Position numbers and translations under genes: made by a program. Below, piece after piece: positions 36,494-47,394 of a stretch of 64,000 bases of DNA; the first letter of the stretch is position 1; each line of letters opens with the position of its first letter. This stretch comes from Lineolata rhizophorae (taxonomy: Eukaryota > Ascomycota > Dothideomycetes > Lineolatales > Lineolataceae): contig MU001689.1 of NCBI GenBank assembly GCA_010093515.1, positions 65,784 through 129,783 of the forward strand, read 5' to 3'. Under the pieces are notes generated by a model that was given only the letters and a program-made list of their open reading frames with translations, had not been told where the DNA came from and made no database searches.

Positions 36494-37242
36494 GCAAGGC
36501 TGCCATTCTCTATAAAGCAACGGCGGGCTGCACGTCCTATTTCTTTCAAAAAACTTACCAATACCTTTCCAACGAGAAGGAAGTCTACAGCACAGCGATC
36601 CGGATTTACAGTTGGACTCCTACCACTTTTATCAAACGGGAGGTTCCACCGGAGAGACGACAAAAGAACCTGCGTGGAGAATGGACTATGGTTTCCTTCA
36701 TCAAGGAACTCCTTCAGATCGAGGCCTCCGCACTCAAACGGCTCTGTGAAACAAAGATCAAGGTGCTCAAACTCGTAGACAGTCGTCTAGACGAGAACGG
36801 GCTTGTTTTCGTTGAGACGGAGCTTTGGGGCGGCATCCCTAGGTCGCGTGTTTTGGAGGAATGCCGGATGCCAGACGGAGAGAAGCATGTCGATACCGGA
36901 GAATGTATTTTTTGCGAAAGAAAAGCATGGGCCAATGCTGGAGGCTACATCATTGACGTGGTGCTCCCCGAGTTCGAGAAACTTGTCCCGCCACCTTGGG
37001 TGCGATAACACGATAATAGACCAATTTGGACTCCATAGACTTCTAATACTGACCGGTATGTCTTTTTTAACAAGGACGTTGGCTCTCACAATATGATGTT
37101 TGAGAATGGAACATTGGAAGTCATTGGCGCATACGACAAGGAGGGCGCGGGCTTTTTGCCTCCGGAGTTTCAATTCTTAAACCGTTCTCGACAAGAATTT
37201 GATGCCCAGTCGAGGATGTACCGAAGGTTAGCCACCTTATAG
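36494..37242 (+). pseudogene. Phosphotransferase (APH)-like gene remnant
   Basis: A plus-strand frame reads SKAAILYKATAGCTSYFFQKTY and goes on through PTTFIKREVPPERRQ, ELLQIEASALKRL and FVETELWGG to DVVLPEFEKLVPPPW. A likely intron 37000-37074 then leads in phase 0 to DVGSHNMMFENGTL, GAYDKEGAGFLPPEFQF and a stop at 37240-37242. The last exon resembles the catalytic loop (DxxxxN) and metal-binding region of the fungal phosphotransferase-enzyme family, where VIDWEYAGF-like sequence normally follows. I find no start codon or upstream exon, so it is either 5'-incomplete or a decayed gene. The family assignment is an inference from these two short motifs. It is divergent from the FunK1 gene. Confidence 0.42.
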
Positions 37243-40200
37243 AGCTCCTCGATACGTAGAGTGCTGATGACATACTGGGCGACTTGTGTTCTTCGGAAGG
37301 ATAGTCTCTTATGTCCTTTTCCACACTCTCTATGCTCTTGATGTACAAAGCACACTAACGCCTAGTGGTGGGGGCTCTGATAGCAGTTTTGGCGAACTCA
37401 ATTTTGATTAACTAGAGAGCCTCCATTACGTACACATACGAGTTGCCCTAAACGTGGGAATAGGATTGTAAAGCAAATTGAGAGTGGAGTTCAACTTGCA
37501 GAAAAGGTCGACTGCTAAGACAATGTTCCATCATTAGCCTCGTGTCAACACGTCATCCTCCTTGCCTATATAGCCTCTTTAAATTCCGTCAGAATCAGCA
37601 TGGGTAAATAGCGCACTCAGACACGGGAAGGAAACCCAGCAGAGAATCGTCATAGAGTAAAGAGCTAGACAGATGATAGTTAAGAAGCTAGGGAGCGGGT
37701 TCAGTGTGCAGGAGCTGAGGAGCTGCAGCCAGCCTGGCTGCAGGCCTGCAAAGGCCGTCGATTGCAGCTGGTGCACGTATAAACAGGGTTGTGTTGCGGC
37801 TGCTTGCAATGCCAACAGTTCATATAGCGTGGCAGAACGGGGTTAGGTTGAGGAAGTATTGAAAAAAAAAAAAGGAAGGGAGGTGCGGAGACACTGACTA
37901 CTTCTCTTAACGAGCTATACTTCATTTGCTGTTACGGCGTCCACCCGTTTCCTCTACATCTCTAGCCACTTGCCCCACGTATCGGCTCCGTAATCCCGCC
38001 TGACCAGTTCCTTAGCTTGCTCAAGCAGAGCTCCATTGAAGTTGGTTACTGACACCATTATTGGTTCCCATAATAGCTTCCAACGTAGAGACCAGTCCTC
38101 CAGGTGGATGTTGCCAGGGTCCGCGACTTACCAGTCCTTGCTACGACAGAATCGTGAGAGAGGCAATGCGTAGCGTGGTACTTTCTCTTTACGAGGATCC
38201 AACGTACCGAGACCTCCTTCAGCTCCCTTGCCCTCTGAGTCGCTACTCTTGCGGAGCAGCCACGCCGCTTGGGGAGCGGAGCATCTTCCGGCAGTGAGTC
38301 AGACCCTCCAGGAGTAACAGACCGTTTCTGGGTGGCGGGCAGATTTTGTGGAGTGAGAGTGCCGACTTCAGCTCGGAAGACCTAGCCGTCGTGCTTCTTG
38401 AGTAAAGGTTTCCTCCAGCGTCACGTATTCTACGCTTAGGAACATCGAAGCAGAAATAGAGACGGGTGTGCTTATTACCTTGGCATGAATTTAAAAATGA
38501 GTTCCAAGAATACCTTAAAGCCGAGGAGCTTTTGGTTCGTTACTGTCGTCGCTAGTCTGCTTTTCGAGAACTAGGACCATACCTTCGCACTTGGTACCGG
38601 CAGCACGGGCATCGTACAGACCATCACTTGCAACCTCGGGAGGTGTTGGGGAGATTATCAAGTTACTGCGAGCTATATGAGTGGAAGGGTACAAGCAGCA
38701 GCATTATCAGAGCCTGCATTCGAAAGGCGCCCTCGTCGTTGCCGCCTTAGCTCAAACTGCACGTCCATTAGGTGCTGAAGGATCCACAAACGGGATTGCT
38801 TACCGCGCTTGACCTGGCCGTAGTAAGGAAGCTTTGTTTATGTAGACTGAATAGCTTAGTTGATCCGAAAAAAAAAAAAAGTTTTCCGGCCTCGCATATG
38901 CCAGGTCTGGACTATTGCTAACTGCGATTTGGGAGGTTGCGAACTGAGAGTAGCCTGAGATGAGGAAAGATTCGCAGGTCGCACTAGGCAACAACGAGAA
39001 GAAGGATTCGTAGCCATTGATATAAGTGGAAGAGCTACCGAAGTTCCTACGTAATTGGTGGTGTTGGATGTCCCGCTGATACCTTAGGAGAAGGTATTTC
39101 TAGAAGTCGGCGTCCTGAAGGGGTTAGTGAGATGGTTGGTAATGGACATACAACGAGATACAGGCACGCTCACTATTTCTAAAGCGGATCAGGGAAAGGG
39201 TTGAAGAAAGCGCGGTAGTATCCCAAAATAGAAATCAGAATAGTCCTAAAAAGGGCCCCATTGGGAGGTAGAAATTGGTTCGCATGTGCTTGGAGCTGCT
39301 ATTGGTCATTTCACGAGGGTGTAATGCCGGTTCTCCGAGGAATATTCGAGTTACAGGAGATGCTCCAGCTGGGTCGCTTGAGAGGTGATTAAAACCTGCT
39401 CGTTGAGAAGAGAAAAGGCTGGTATATCCTCCTTGATCAATCTTGTCTCACGTTAGACTCGAATCCAATGAGGTTCATAGTCACATGACGGCTGATTTGG
39501 GAAATGATTGGTCACAGAAAACATCTTTCTTTTAAGAAGAAACTCGTCCTTCTGACTAGTACGCTACCGACTAATTCAAGCTTAAGTCTACTACCGGCAT
39601 CATCCCGGTGGTATGCTGCTTCATACCAAGTCACTCAGGGACAGAGGCCACGATTGCTTATCGACTGACGAATGCACGTAGTATCACCCGTTTCGCCGCA
39701 GCATGTAGATGTCTACTTGGCAGTATCGCCTCAGCTCATCCGCTTTCTTCATGGTTGATTTCCTCCTCTTTGAGAACTTGTCGTTGATTGCGCGCTTTGT
39801 GCTTTGCGGGAAAGTGACATGGCTCCTACATTATGAGCTAATGTCTTCGTATGCTGGTCTAGCTTCCTATTTGTCAAATGGTTAGCCTGAGAGCTTCCTA
39901 AAAATGGATCCTGGTAGATAATCTAACGGCCTCAGTGTATAATTCCCAGAACTAGACTCTTCTTGATCTAGTCTCGCGCAGCAATAAATTGGGACCCTCA
40001 GTGTGTCTCATCTAGCGCGCGCTGTTTCCGACAGAGAGTCTTAGGCATGGCCACTGATGCATACCACCACCTCCCGGGTGGATTCACTTTTGCTACGGGT
40101 CATGTTAGTACACCGCCCGAAGTGCAACTGGTGCAGCTACTTGTTGGGAGGATACACTCTGGCACATGCGAAGCTGGTTCCATGTGAATTGATCAATCAC

Positions 40201-41159
40201 GATTTTGCCTTGAGGATGAAGCTCTTTACATTCAAATGAGATTTCTCGAACTCTACTACAAGAATGGGACAGATGCTGACTTTGTCGACCTAGCTATTAT
40301 GCTTGTGACCATATCCCGTCCATTTTACTAGACACCCTTCACAAGAACCACTTCGAAAGCGTCCATGGCGTTTTCCAAAACATCAACGGCATATTTGCTA
40401 TTTTTATCGTTCGCCGGTGACGGATGATCAACGACCGCTTGTAAAAGCGAAGCAACGTCGAGAATACATAGACACTCCACAAGCAATGCTGCTGTTGCCA
40501 CAACGACCAGAGCCACCGATCCGTATCCATAAAGATGAAGCCAAGATGAAGCTAAGATAACTATCAAGGCGTGTTCGGAGCTCAAAGACCGTGCTGAACT
40601 GCGATTGTGTCGTTCTCCTTTCATTAAACACCCCTTTTTGTCATCGTGTAGCAGTTTGCTCCAACTGAGGCCATTTTTGACCAATCACCTGCGGTTTTGG
40701 GCAATTGCACTGTTTGCTGAAGTCATGTATGATTGCCCAAAATTGTGCCAAAGAGTCTCGTATTGATTATATTAGGTACAGTGCAGAGGCCTTAGCTGCA
40801 GGCGCCCCTGGCGCATGGAACCGTCTTGGCTTACTTCTCGGTCGTGTCGTGAAGCGACAATGTTGCACAGAAAACTCTGCAAGTGGAGACTTCATGGTGT
40901 TAAGTTGTTGAGTGGCGGGGCCAGTGCCTCCTGGCCTAGACTCATTTCTTGTATGTAGATAACGTGGAATCCCTACTATCTAGATTTTGGCTCCAAATAC
41001 TTGACACATTGAGGTTCATTTACATCATCACTTGCACATAGGGCTGAAGCATCCCGCTCGCTCAGTTTACATCCAGTCTCTTTATAGACTTATCTGGCAA
41101 CCTTTTTTTTGATTACAAATTGCACGAATCTCCATCTTGTTCACCTTATATCGGCCAAG
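37243..41159. other. 3.9-kb gene-poor AT-richer region
   Basis: No intact gene. Possible relics are a minus-strand exon-like frame at 37954-38112 (listed separately), a 46-codon plus-strand frame from 40047 reading MATDAYHHLPGGFTFATGHV, and a minus-strand frame 40328-40684 with a hydrophobic stretch (VALVVVATAALLVECL). None can be named. A palindrome, CTGCAGCCA GCC TGGCTGCAG, lies at 37723-37743. A-runs occur at 37861-37873 and 38868-38880. Confidence 0.5.
37954..38112 (-). pseudogene. unidentified exon-like fragment
   Basis: The minus strand reads VADPGNIHLEDWSLRWKLLW and on through EPIMVSVTNFNGALLEQAKE to GADTWGKWLEM and a stop. Codon and residue use look like a real protein C-terminus, but I cannot assign it to a family. 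The frame is closed just upstream and no matching exon was found, so a decayed gene is likely. Confidence 0.3.
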
Positions 41160-42588
41160 ATGAACGATCTCAACGTGTCGCCCCCGATGCAATCCCTAAA
41201 CAGTACGAATCTTGACGATGCCATTTCTGCGATGACATTACAGCTCGAAGAGCTTCAGTGCCATGAGGAGCATGGCAAGGGCAAATTTCCTGCCGACAGA
41301 CCTCCCGACATCGAAGTTGCTTTCTCGTCATTCCAGACAGAGCTCAAGGTTCACATAGAGTTCTTGAAAGATCGCAAACTCGCCCAGAGCATTGCCCAAG
41401 CTGTGGATACTGATGGCCCGGCCATGGCCGAGCTGCTTCAGGTGGAGTCTCAAGCTGTAGAGGACCGACACCTCGCTCTTCGAATCAGCTCCACAGACCC
41501 GGAGCTCGAGGATCCGCAAAAGCCACCGCCATACTCCGAACTAGACCCGCATCATGCTGTGAAAGAATTTCTACTACAGACGGAACACTTCTTCGACCGT
41601 AATGGGAATCTTGGTTTTGATGAAGAGGAAGCGGGCCCGTCCAAGACCTTCCCTCGACAACAGGAAAAAGCACTTGAGATGCCTCATGCTTTAGATTCGA
41701 GGTGTTGCTCGTGCCGCGAGGCTTTTCGACGGTGCGACGTAATTGAGGTCCCTTGCAACGATGTCTACTGTGTTGGTTGTCTTAAAAGGCTCTTCAACAT
41801 ATCCGCGCGGGATATGTCCCTTTTCCCTCCGCGCTGCCATCGGGTACAAATTCCGTTAGGTCTGGTCTCGTGTTACTTGAATGCAGAAGAGCTGGAAGAC
41901 TTTCAGAATGCGCAGACCGAATTTTCCACCGATGACAAGACATACTGCAGCACGGCTAACTGTGGAAAATTTATTCCTCCAAGTCAAATCACAGCAGGCA
42001 AGGCTGAGTGTGTTAGATGTGGGAACTTCACGTGTACCTATTGTAAGAATGGGTATCACTTAAACGATTGCTCTGAAGACCCAGACCTCCAGACCACACT
42101 AGCGCTTGCAGAGAGCTCTGGCTGGAAACGATGTTATTCCTGCAGGGCTCTGATTCAATTGCAAACAGGCTGTAACCACATGACGTAAGTGCTGGTTTCC
42201 CATTCCAACTTGCGCTTATTGACATAGCAAACATAGGTGCCTTTGCAGCGCAGAATTCTGCTACCTGTGCGGTGAGAGATGGAAGTCGTGCTCTTGCCCG
42301 CAGTTTACTGAACGATTCCTGTACGAGAGGGCTGAGGAGGTTGTGGACAGAGACTTTGGACTTGAGCTTCGTCCAAGAGATCGACAGAATCGCATACAGC
42401 AAGTTCAGGAAGACTTGCGCCAGAATCACGAATGCGAGCATCCGGGGCGCTTTCAACGCATTATTAATGGAGGCCGGCGTGCGTTTCGTTGCGAGATGTG
42501 CGAGGCTCGGCACTGGAAGTATATACTTCAGTGCCGACGCTGCCATGTTCAGGTATGTCAGGATTGTCGACGCAATCGTGTGAGATAG
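41160..42588 (+). CDS. RBR (RING-IBR-RING) E3 ubiquitin ligase
   Basis: Predicted HECT/RING-hybrid ubiquitin ligase: ubiquitin passes from an E2 bound at RING1 to a cysteine in RING2 (family knowledge). Two exons, 41160-42184 and 42237-42588, separated by a 52-nt GTAAGT..ATAG intron, give 458 aa. An N-terminal helical region of about 180 residues (LEELQCHEEH; AQSIAQAVDTDGPAMAELL; EDRHLALRIS) is typical of fungal members. RING1 starts at CCSCREAFRRCDV and runs through CVGCLKRLF. The IBR has YCSTANCGKFI and CVRCGNFTCTYCKNGYH. RING2 is KRCYSCRALIQLQTGCNHMT|CLCSAEFCYLCG, with the candidate catalytic Cys in GCNHM intact. A further Cys/His-rich tail (CEMCEARHWKYILQCRRCHVQVCQDC) follows. The start is the first ATG in the frame. 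It appears complete, unlike the kinase-like genes around it. Confidence 0.88.
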
Positions 42589-42924
42589 GGCAAGCACAAT
42601 TTGCTCGGTGACGAATGAAAGGTTGTTTGTGTACTACAGCGTAATCTTTGAGCGGACACCGCTGTGAGGAATTGGTCCTATTGATGTGCTCAAGTACGTC
42701 TCATGTTGCGGCGCATAGTGAGATCAGTTTGCTGAAACATCTGGAGACCACGTCACGACAGAGATGCAGACTAGCATGTTGTAACGCATGTTCGATTCCT
42801 ATTAGATTATCGTCCTCTTCTACCGAGTCCTCTGTAATTGAGCTCTGTCTGCTGCCGCCGTCTTTCTTGGAGATGCGTCCCCTCAATTTGTTGCCTATGT
42901 TTGCGGAGTAGTCGTCTGCATTCG
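42589..42924. other. spacer between the RBR gene and the APH pseudogene
   Basis: Convergent 3' ends. No protein-like frame or repeat was seen. Confidence 0.3.
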
Positions 42925-43720
42925 CACATTCGGCGACGACGATTTTATCGACGATACCCTAGAGAACGATGCTCAAATTCGTTCTCCTTAAGATCCGCTC
43001 GAAGGCCACTTTGAACATCCTTTGCCTTCTTCAGCAAGGGAGCCTCCGGCACCTGAGGATCAATAAACTCTTCAAAAATAGAGGCTAGTTGTTGATCCAT
43101 TGGAAGAACAAAAGCAGCTGCGTGCTCCCAACAGGCGGGTTACCATCCGGCAGTTCCCCAGTCGACAATTGCGCTGACTTCGTAATCTTTGTTTTAGGAT
43201 TTAGGATTGGCAATCTCTCGAACAAAAATGTACTATGGATGCAGATCGGAATTTGCGAATGTTGGCCGATGATTCTTTAAGAACATGTAGACATGGTTTG
43301 CAAAAAACCCCAAATATTCATCCGTGCGTGCCATTGTGATGCCAATTTTGCTCGGTGCGTTTAGCTAATCCCACAGGGAAGTCTTCTTGAATCTCAAATG
43401 GACCGGTGATATAGGGTTGTAGGCCCTTTAGAGAAAGTAGCTGTGCCATAGCGGCTTCTTTCCGACGCTTCTAAAGTACCTTGGTGAGAGAAGCAGCCTC
43501 AGTTTGTCGAATATCTCTCGGAGCTTCTTGGGGGTTGATCGCTCTTTAACGGTAGACAGCGATGGCCACACCAATTGCAGCTCCTTTCCCAGGACGAGCT
43601 TCAAATTAAAGCTTGCCCTCGTGTGGATAAATTGCGTAGAGACGCGGAACTGGAATACGGAGATGTCGCTCAATGAAAAGCAGCTCAAGTGGCTGGTCGT
43701 CGTGCTGCGCGGTTAGAGTT
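42925..43720 (-). pseudogene. Decayed fungal phosphotransferase (APH domain) gene
   Basis: Minus-strand pieces in more than one frame spell out a fungal APH-fold kinase in the right order. These are an N-lobe piece (LFIERHLRIPVPRLYAIY), a middle piece (KLVLGKELQLVWPSLSTV; LREIFDKLR), the KGLQPYITGPF and GITMARTDEYLGFFANHV segments, and the catalytic loop LKNHRPTFANSDLHP. The metal-binding segment YEVSAIVDWGTAGW and the C-terminal helices (HAAAFVLPMDQQLASIFEEFIDPQ) complete it. In-frame stops follow SDLHP, NPKS and GTAGW, and the N-lobe and middle are in different frames, so there are at least four breaks and the gene cannot be functional as read. The substrate of the ancestral enzyme is unknown. 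Ends are approximate because no start codon could be fixed. Confidence 0.75.
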
Positions 43721-44685
43721 GGGACTGGGCGCTGACGTTCGCGCTGGAAGCGTTTACATCGGCGATTCAAGGGTGACGCGGCGCCTTGTATGCGTACACG
43801 GTAGAGCTGTATGCCAAATTGGACGTGGCGGTGGACATGAAGTACAATATTCATTAGAAGAGCGTTTGTTTGCACGTTGGAGGAGGTTTTGGTTTGTACA
43901 TGCTTGAAAGTACTCAAACCAGTTTCCTCCTCTTCCTCTTCCTCTTCTCTGGGGGTGATAAGGGTTTACCGGGGCTGGGGGAGGCTGAGGGTGGAAGGAA
44001 GAGCATTGCATTTTCCTCATTGACGGAGGGGCTTTGTGTTGGGCCCAGCAATGATGTTTAAAGTTGCGATTCAATGAGCATACTGTTCCTCAAACAGAGC
44101 GTTCCTTAATTGTTATTCCTTATACATGACTACTAAAAGATCGTCTTCGAGAAGTGAGTATGTACCTCTAGGCGAAACATGATGAACTTTCTAGGCTGCT
44201 AAGAAGCCACCGTTGAATGTATATATTGGGATTTATTCCTGCATCTAGACCATTACAAAAGATGTCTTTGAAAAGGGTGCATAAAAGGAAAGGTAACAAA
44301 TGACAAACTTGTCAGGTTACTAATGCCACTGTCAGGTGAACACGTTGGGAGTCATTGCTGCACCTTCCCAAGTCGTCAAGTAATCCAAGGTAGCTCTTTC
44401 TACTGCCAACAACTCAAATAGGCAAGTGTTACCAGTTAAGACGTACATGATCCAATACATCTCCTAGTTTCTTTCTCATCTCCTCCAAACACGAATGCAT
44501 TGCTATCAGACTAGAGCCAAAAATAAACAAAAAGAACATGTACTAGACTGAGTTGGGTATAATTGACCATTCTTTCACCACCATAACAGAACCGATCAAC
44601 CTGCAAGGCAAGCTACTTAGAACCACCAACCGACCAACATAAAAACCCCGCTATCATCCAACTGCCCTCCCAAGCACCCTCACAC
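43721..44685. other. intergenic, AT-richer right edge of the island
   Basis: No gene. CTTCCTCTTCCTCTTC-type pyrimidine runs lie at 43921-43949. The right part (44080-44680) is AT-rich and should include the 3' end of the minus-strand gene that stops at 44686. Confidence 0.4.
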
Positions 44686-45780
44686 TCACATCATCATCAC
44701 ATCCCCATCCCCGCCCTCCCTCGCCGCCGCAAAACTCCCATACTGATTCTCCATATCCATCAGCATTCCCCCGGGCTGTCCACCGTGCCCGTGCCCGTGC
44801 CCGTGCCCCTGGACCCACGTATTCTTCTGCCACTCACCACCACCACCGCCACCGCCACCTCCCCCTCCCCAACCCCCGGCCACCCTATTAAACGCCGGAT
44901 CCGTCGCCTGGTTGTACCGCGTGCTCTCCCCGAGCATCGTCCTGCCCGCCTGCTCCTCGTAATCGCGGCGCGCCAGAGCCTCGTAGCCCGAGACGATGTA
45001 CGGCTCCGCGGCGGCGGCGGCGGCCGCCGCCGCCGAGGGATTGGACGCATTGTCGTTAGCGCCTACGCCACCAGCGATACCCGGATGCACTTCCGCATCC
45101 GCTAGCAACTCGGCGGACACTTCGGGTCCCCGATCCGCCACCTGCTCGTCCTCCATCACTTCGCCCCACCGGCCTGCCGCTCCCGCACCCCTCTCCCTCT
45201 CCCACCTCACCCTCGCCATGTCCTCCTCCAGCGCCAGGCTCGTCCTCGGCCACTCCATCGTCCCGTCCGCTTGCCCCGCGCTCGCGCTCGCGCTCGCGAT
45301 GCTCCGCCCGCCGTAGTACCGCGGCGGCGCGATGCGCCAGAGCTCGAGCAGACGGGCGCGCTGGTCGGGCGGAGCGCGGCGGAAGAGCTCGATCTGGGTG
45401 GGAAAGAGGGCGGCGGGGTCGACGGCGTGGGCGGAGAGGAGGTGGGCCATCTGGATGTCGGTTAGGGAGGCGTCTGAGATGGGCGACGGGATCGGGGACG
45501 GCGAGGTCGAGGCCGAGGCCGAGGCTTGTGCCGGTGCTGGTGCGGGTGGGATGGGCGCGTCGGACGACGTGGTCGTCGAGGCCCGCGGGATGTGCGCGCT
45601 GTGCGTGTAGTGTTGCGAGATGTAGGTTATGGGTTGGTTGTCGGGGGTTTGGTGGTGGTGTTCAGGTGGTGGCGGTGGTGTAGGGTCCGCGGGAGGAGGT
45701 TGTTCGTGTGGCTGCGGAGGCGCGTGAGGGGAGAAGGTCAGGCCGGTGAAGAGGTGCGCGAGTTCATCTTGTTGCTGCAT
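44686..45780 (-). CDS. Hypothetical low-complexity fungal protein
   Basis: Not recognised. From the ATG at 45780 it encodes 364 aa. It has a Pro/His/Gln-rich N-terminus, a Ser/Ala/Pro linker, a compact helical core that looks conserved-type (QMAHLLSAHAVDPAALFPTQ, FRRAPPDQRARLLELWRIAPP), an Ala run of nine, a Gly run of eleven, an HGHGHGHGHG stretch and the end DGDVMMM. The same frame stays open upstream to 45936 without an ATG, reading NSAPSQDNETHQPSAAQQQH, which is compositionally the same protein. The true start is therefore probably in an upstream exon; one option is ATG CAA CCA C spliced at the GTAAGA donor near 45986 to an acceptor near 45907. I see no catalytic or binding motif. The HG repeat could bind metal, but that is speculation. 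Confidence 0.6.
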   Translation of the reverse strand: MQQQDELAHLFTGLTFSPHAPPQPHEQPPPADPTPPPPPEHHHQTPDNQPITYISQHYTHSAHIPRASTTTSSDAPIPPAPAPAQASASASTSPSPIPSPISDASLTDIQMAHLLSAHAVDPAALFPTQIELFRRAPPDQRARLLELWRIAPPRYYGGRSIASASASAGQADGTMEWPRTSLALEEDMARVRWERERGAGAAGRWGEVMEDEQVADRGPEVSAELLADAEVHPGIAGGVGANDNASNPSAAAAAAAAAEPYIVSGYEALARRDYEEQAGRTMLGESTRYNQATDPAFNRVAGGWGGGGGGGGGGGEWQKNTWVQGHGHGHGHGGQPGGMLMDMENQYGSFAAAREGGDGDVMMM

Positions 45781-45940
45781 TTCAGCTTGGTGGAGCTGTT
45801 CCCGCCGCCGCCGCTGTTGTTCCTGCGCGTGTTGTTGTTGCGCTGCCGAAGGTTGGTGGGTTTCGTTATCCTGTGAAGGCGCGCTATTCAGTCCTACCGA
45901 GACGGCGCCGCACTGTTGCCGGCGACGAGATGTCAGTCAT

Positions 45941-47394
45941 TTTGCCGCTGGATTGGAACTAGGTCCCGAGGAGTGAACGTCTTACGTGGTTGCATGAGTG
46001 ATTCTGGGAGAAGACGGAGGCGGAAAAGGGGACGGGGGTGCTGTAGGCGCAGGCGGTGCAATAGTGGACGAGCAATGGGAGCATGTATGCAACAAGTGGG
46101 AGTTTGGGATGATTGTCGTCGAGCTTTTCTGCGCGTTAGTTTTACGAATACATTTGTGGAGAGCTAGAAAAGCGGAGTAACACGTAGGAGAGCGAACGGG
46201 AACTGGCGATAGACGGACAGGCTGGTAGGATGATGGTCTGACAGCAGGAAAGAACGAATGTGTTTATTGTAAGAGTAGCTGTAGGTACATTCGAGGTTCT
46301 TCTTTCCCTGTGCGGTGGTGTGGAGGGGAACTCCGAGCGGCGGATGCCTTGCCTAGACGCTCTTTCCTTTGCTTTGTCGCGGGCCGGAAGGAGTGGCAGC
46401 CGCGGCAGCAGTGACGTGCTCAACAGGCAGCGACGGTCCGGTAGGGCCACCCAACAGGTCAACGGGTCTTTCCTGGCACAAGTCGCGCAGGGGCCGGGCC
46501 GGCAAAGCGACGCAAGCCAAACGTTTGCAGAGTATCCAGACGTGCGAGCAAAGGGCTGTTCCTCGAGAGCACCAACGGGAGAGCGAGTGTGCGGGGGAAG
46601 CCGACGTCTTTTATCAACTGCCCGCGGTGGGAGGCAGTGGGAAGAGCGAGCGGGACGGAGGCCGCGGGGCGCCAGCCAACGTGTCCCGGCGCTCGGTCCC
46701 CGTGAGTGGGCAGGCCTAGCGCGTCTGAAACCCAAAATGACGCGCCGGCATCGTTCGGGGAGCCAATGGTGAGGGAACGCGACAGCGGCGAGGGCCCGGA
46801 AAGAATATTTTTTCAGTTGAAAATGCTGTAACAGGTTAGCAACCCGGTCGGCGGGGAGGGCCACCTGTTCTGCGCCGGCCCACCTGATCACGTTGGAGAG
46901 GGACACGTGTGGGCTGGGCGGCATTGAATTTTGCGAGGGCCGAGGGCGAGAAAAACGAGGGGACTTGCTAGAGCTAGGCTTATCCGGGTACACGCGATCG
47001 AGAGGCCTGAAGTCGGAATCGGCGTGAGCAAGGCCGTATGTAGAATGCTCCCGTTGGAGCCTTGGGGGTGCGACTCGGAGGGTGGGAATTCACCAGCCAC
47101 ATCCGGTCGTGCTGCGCAGACGTGGATTGGCGTGCGGCTAAACTACTTTGGCGCCAAGTCGCACGCGCAGCCGGACTGGCGCCTGGCGGAGAGCAAGCGC
47201 CGGGGCCACCAGCTCCATCGCGAGCTAGCACAGCTTGCCGGAGCTGGTCACCCGCTGCAATCGAACCTCACACCCCGACCTCATCCTACCAACTTTCCTC
47301 GAACGCCGATATCGCCGCCCACACGCAGGCTCCTGCGTACCCTATCGCCCTTTTTGCCGACTCATAGCTAGAAGCACACGTTCACCTCGTCGCC
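45941..47394. promoter_or_regulatory. divergent intergenic region before PRE10
   Basis: About 1.4 kb of mostly GC-rich sequence between divergently transcribed genes. Shadow frames on both strands are Arg/Pro/Ser-rich without motifs. An AT-rich island (ATATTTTTT) lies near 46805. No PACE-type proteasome element (GGTGGCAAA) was seen. Confidence 0.4.

Noticed and set aside
36253-36663. 136-aa minus-strand frame upstream of FunK1
   Set aside because: It overlaps the more protein-like plus-strand remnant and has no recognisable features.
30016-41159. CRISPR array or viral-type element in the gene-poor island
   Set aside because: No regularly spaced repeats, and no terminal repeats or capsid/polymerase set were found; the repeats present are short and tandem.
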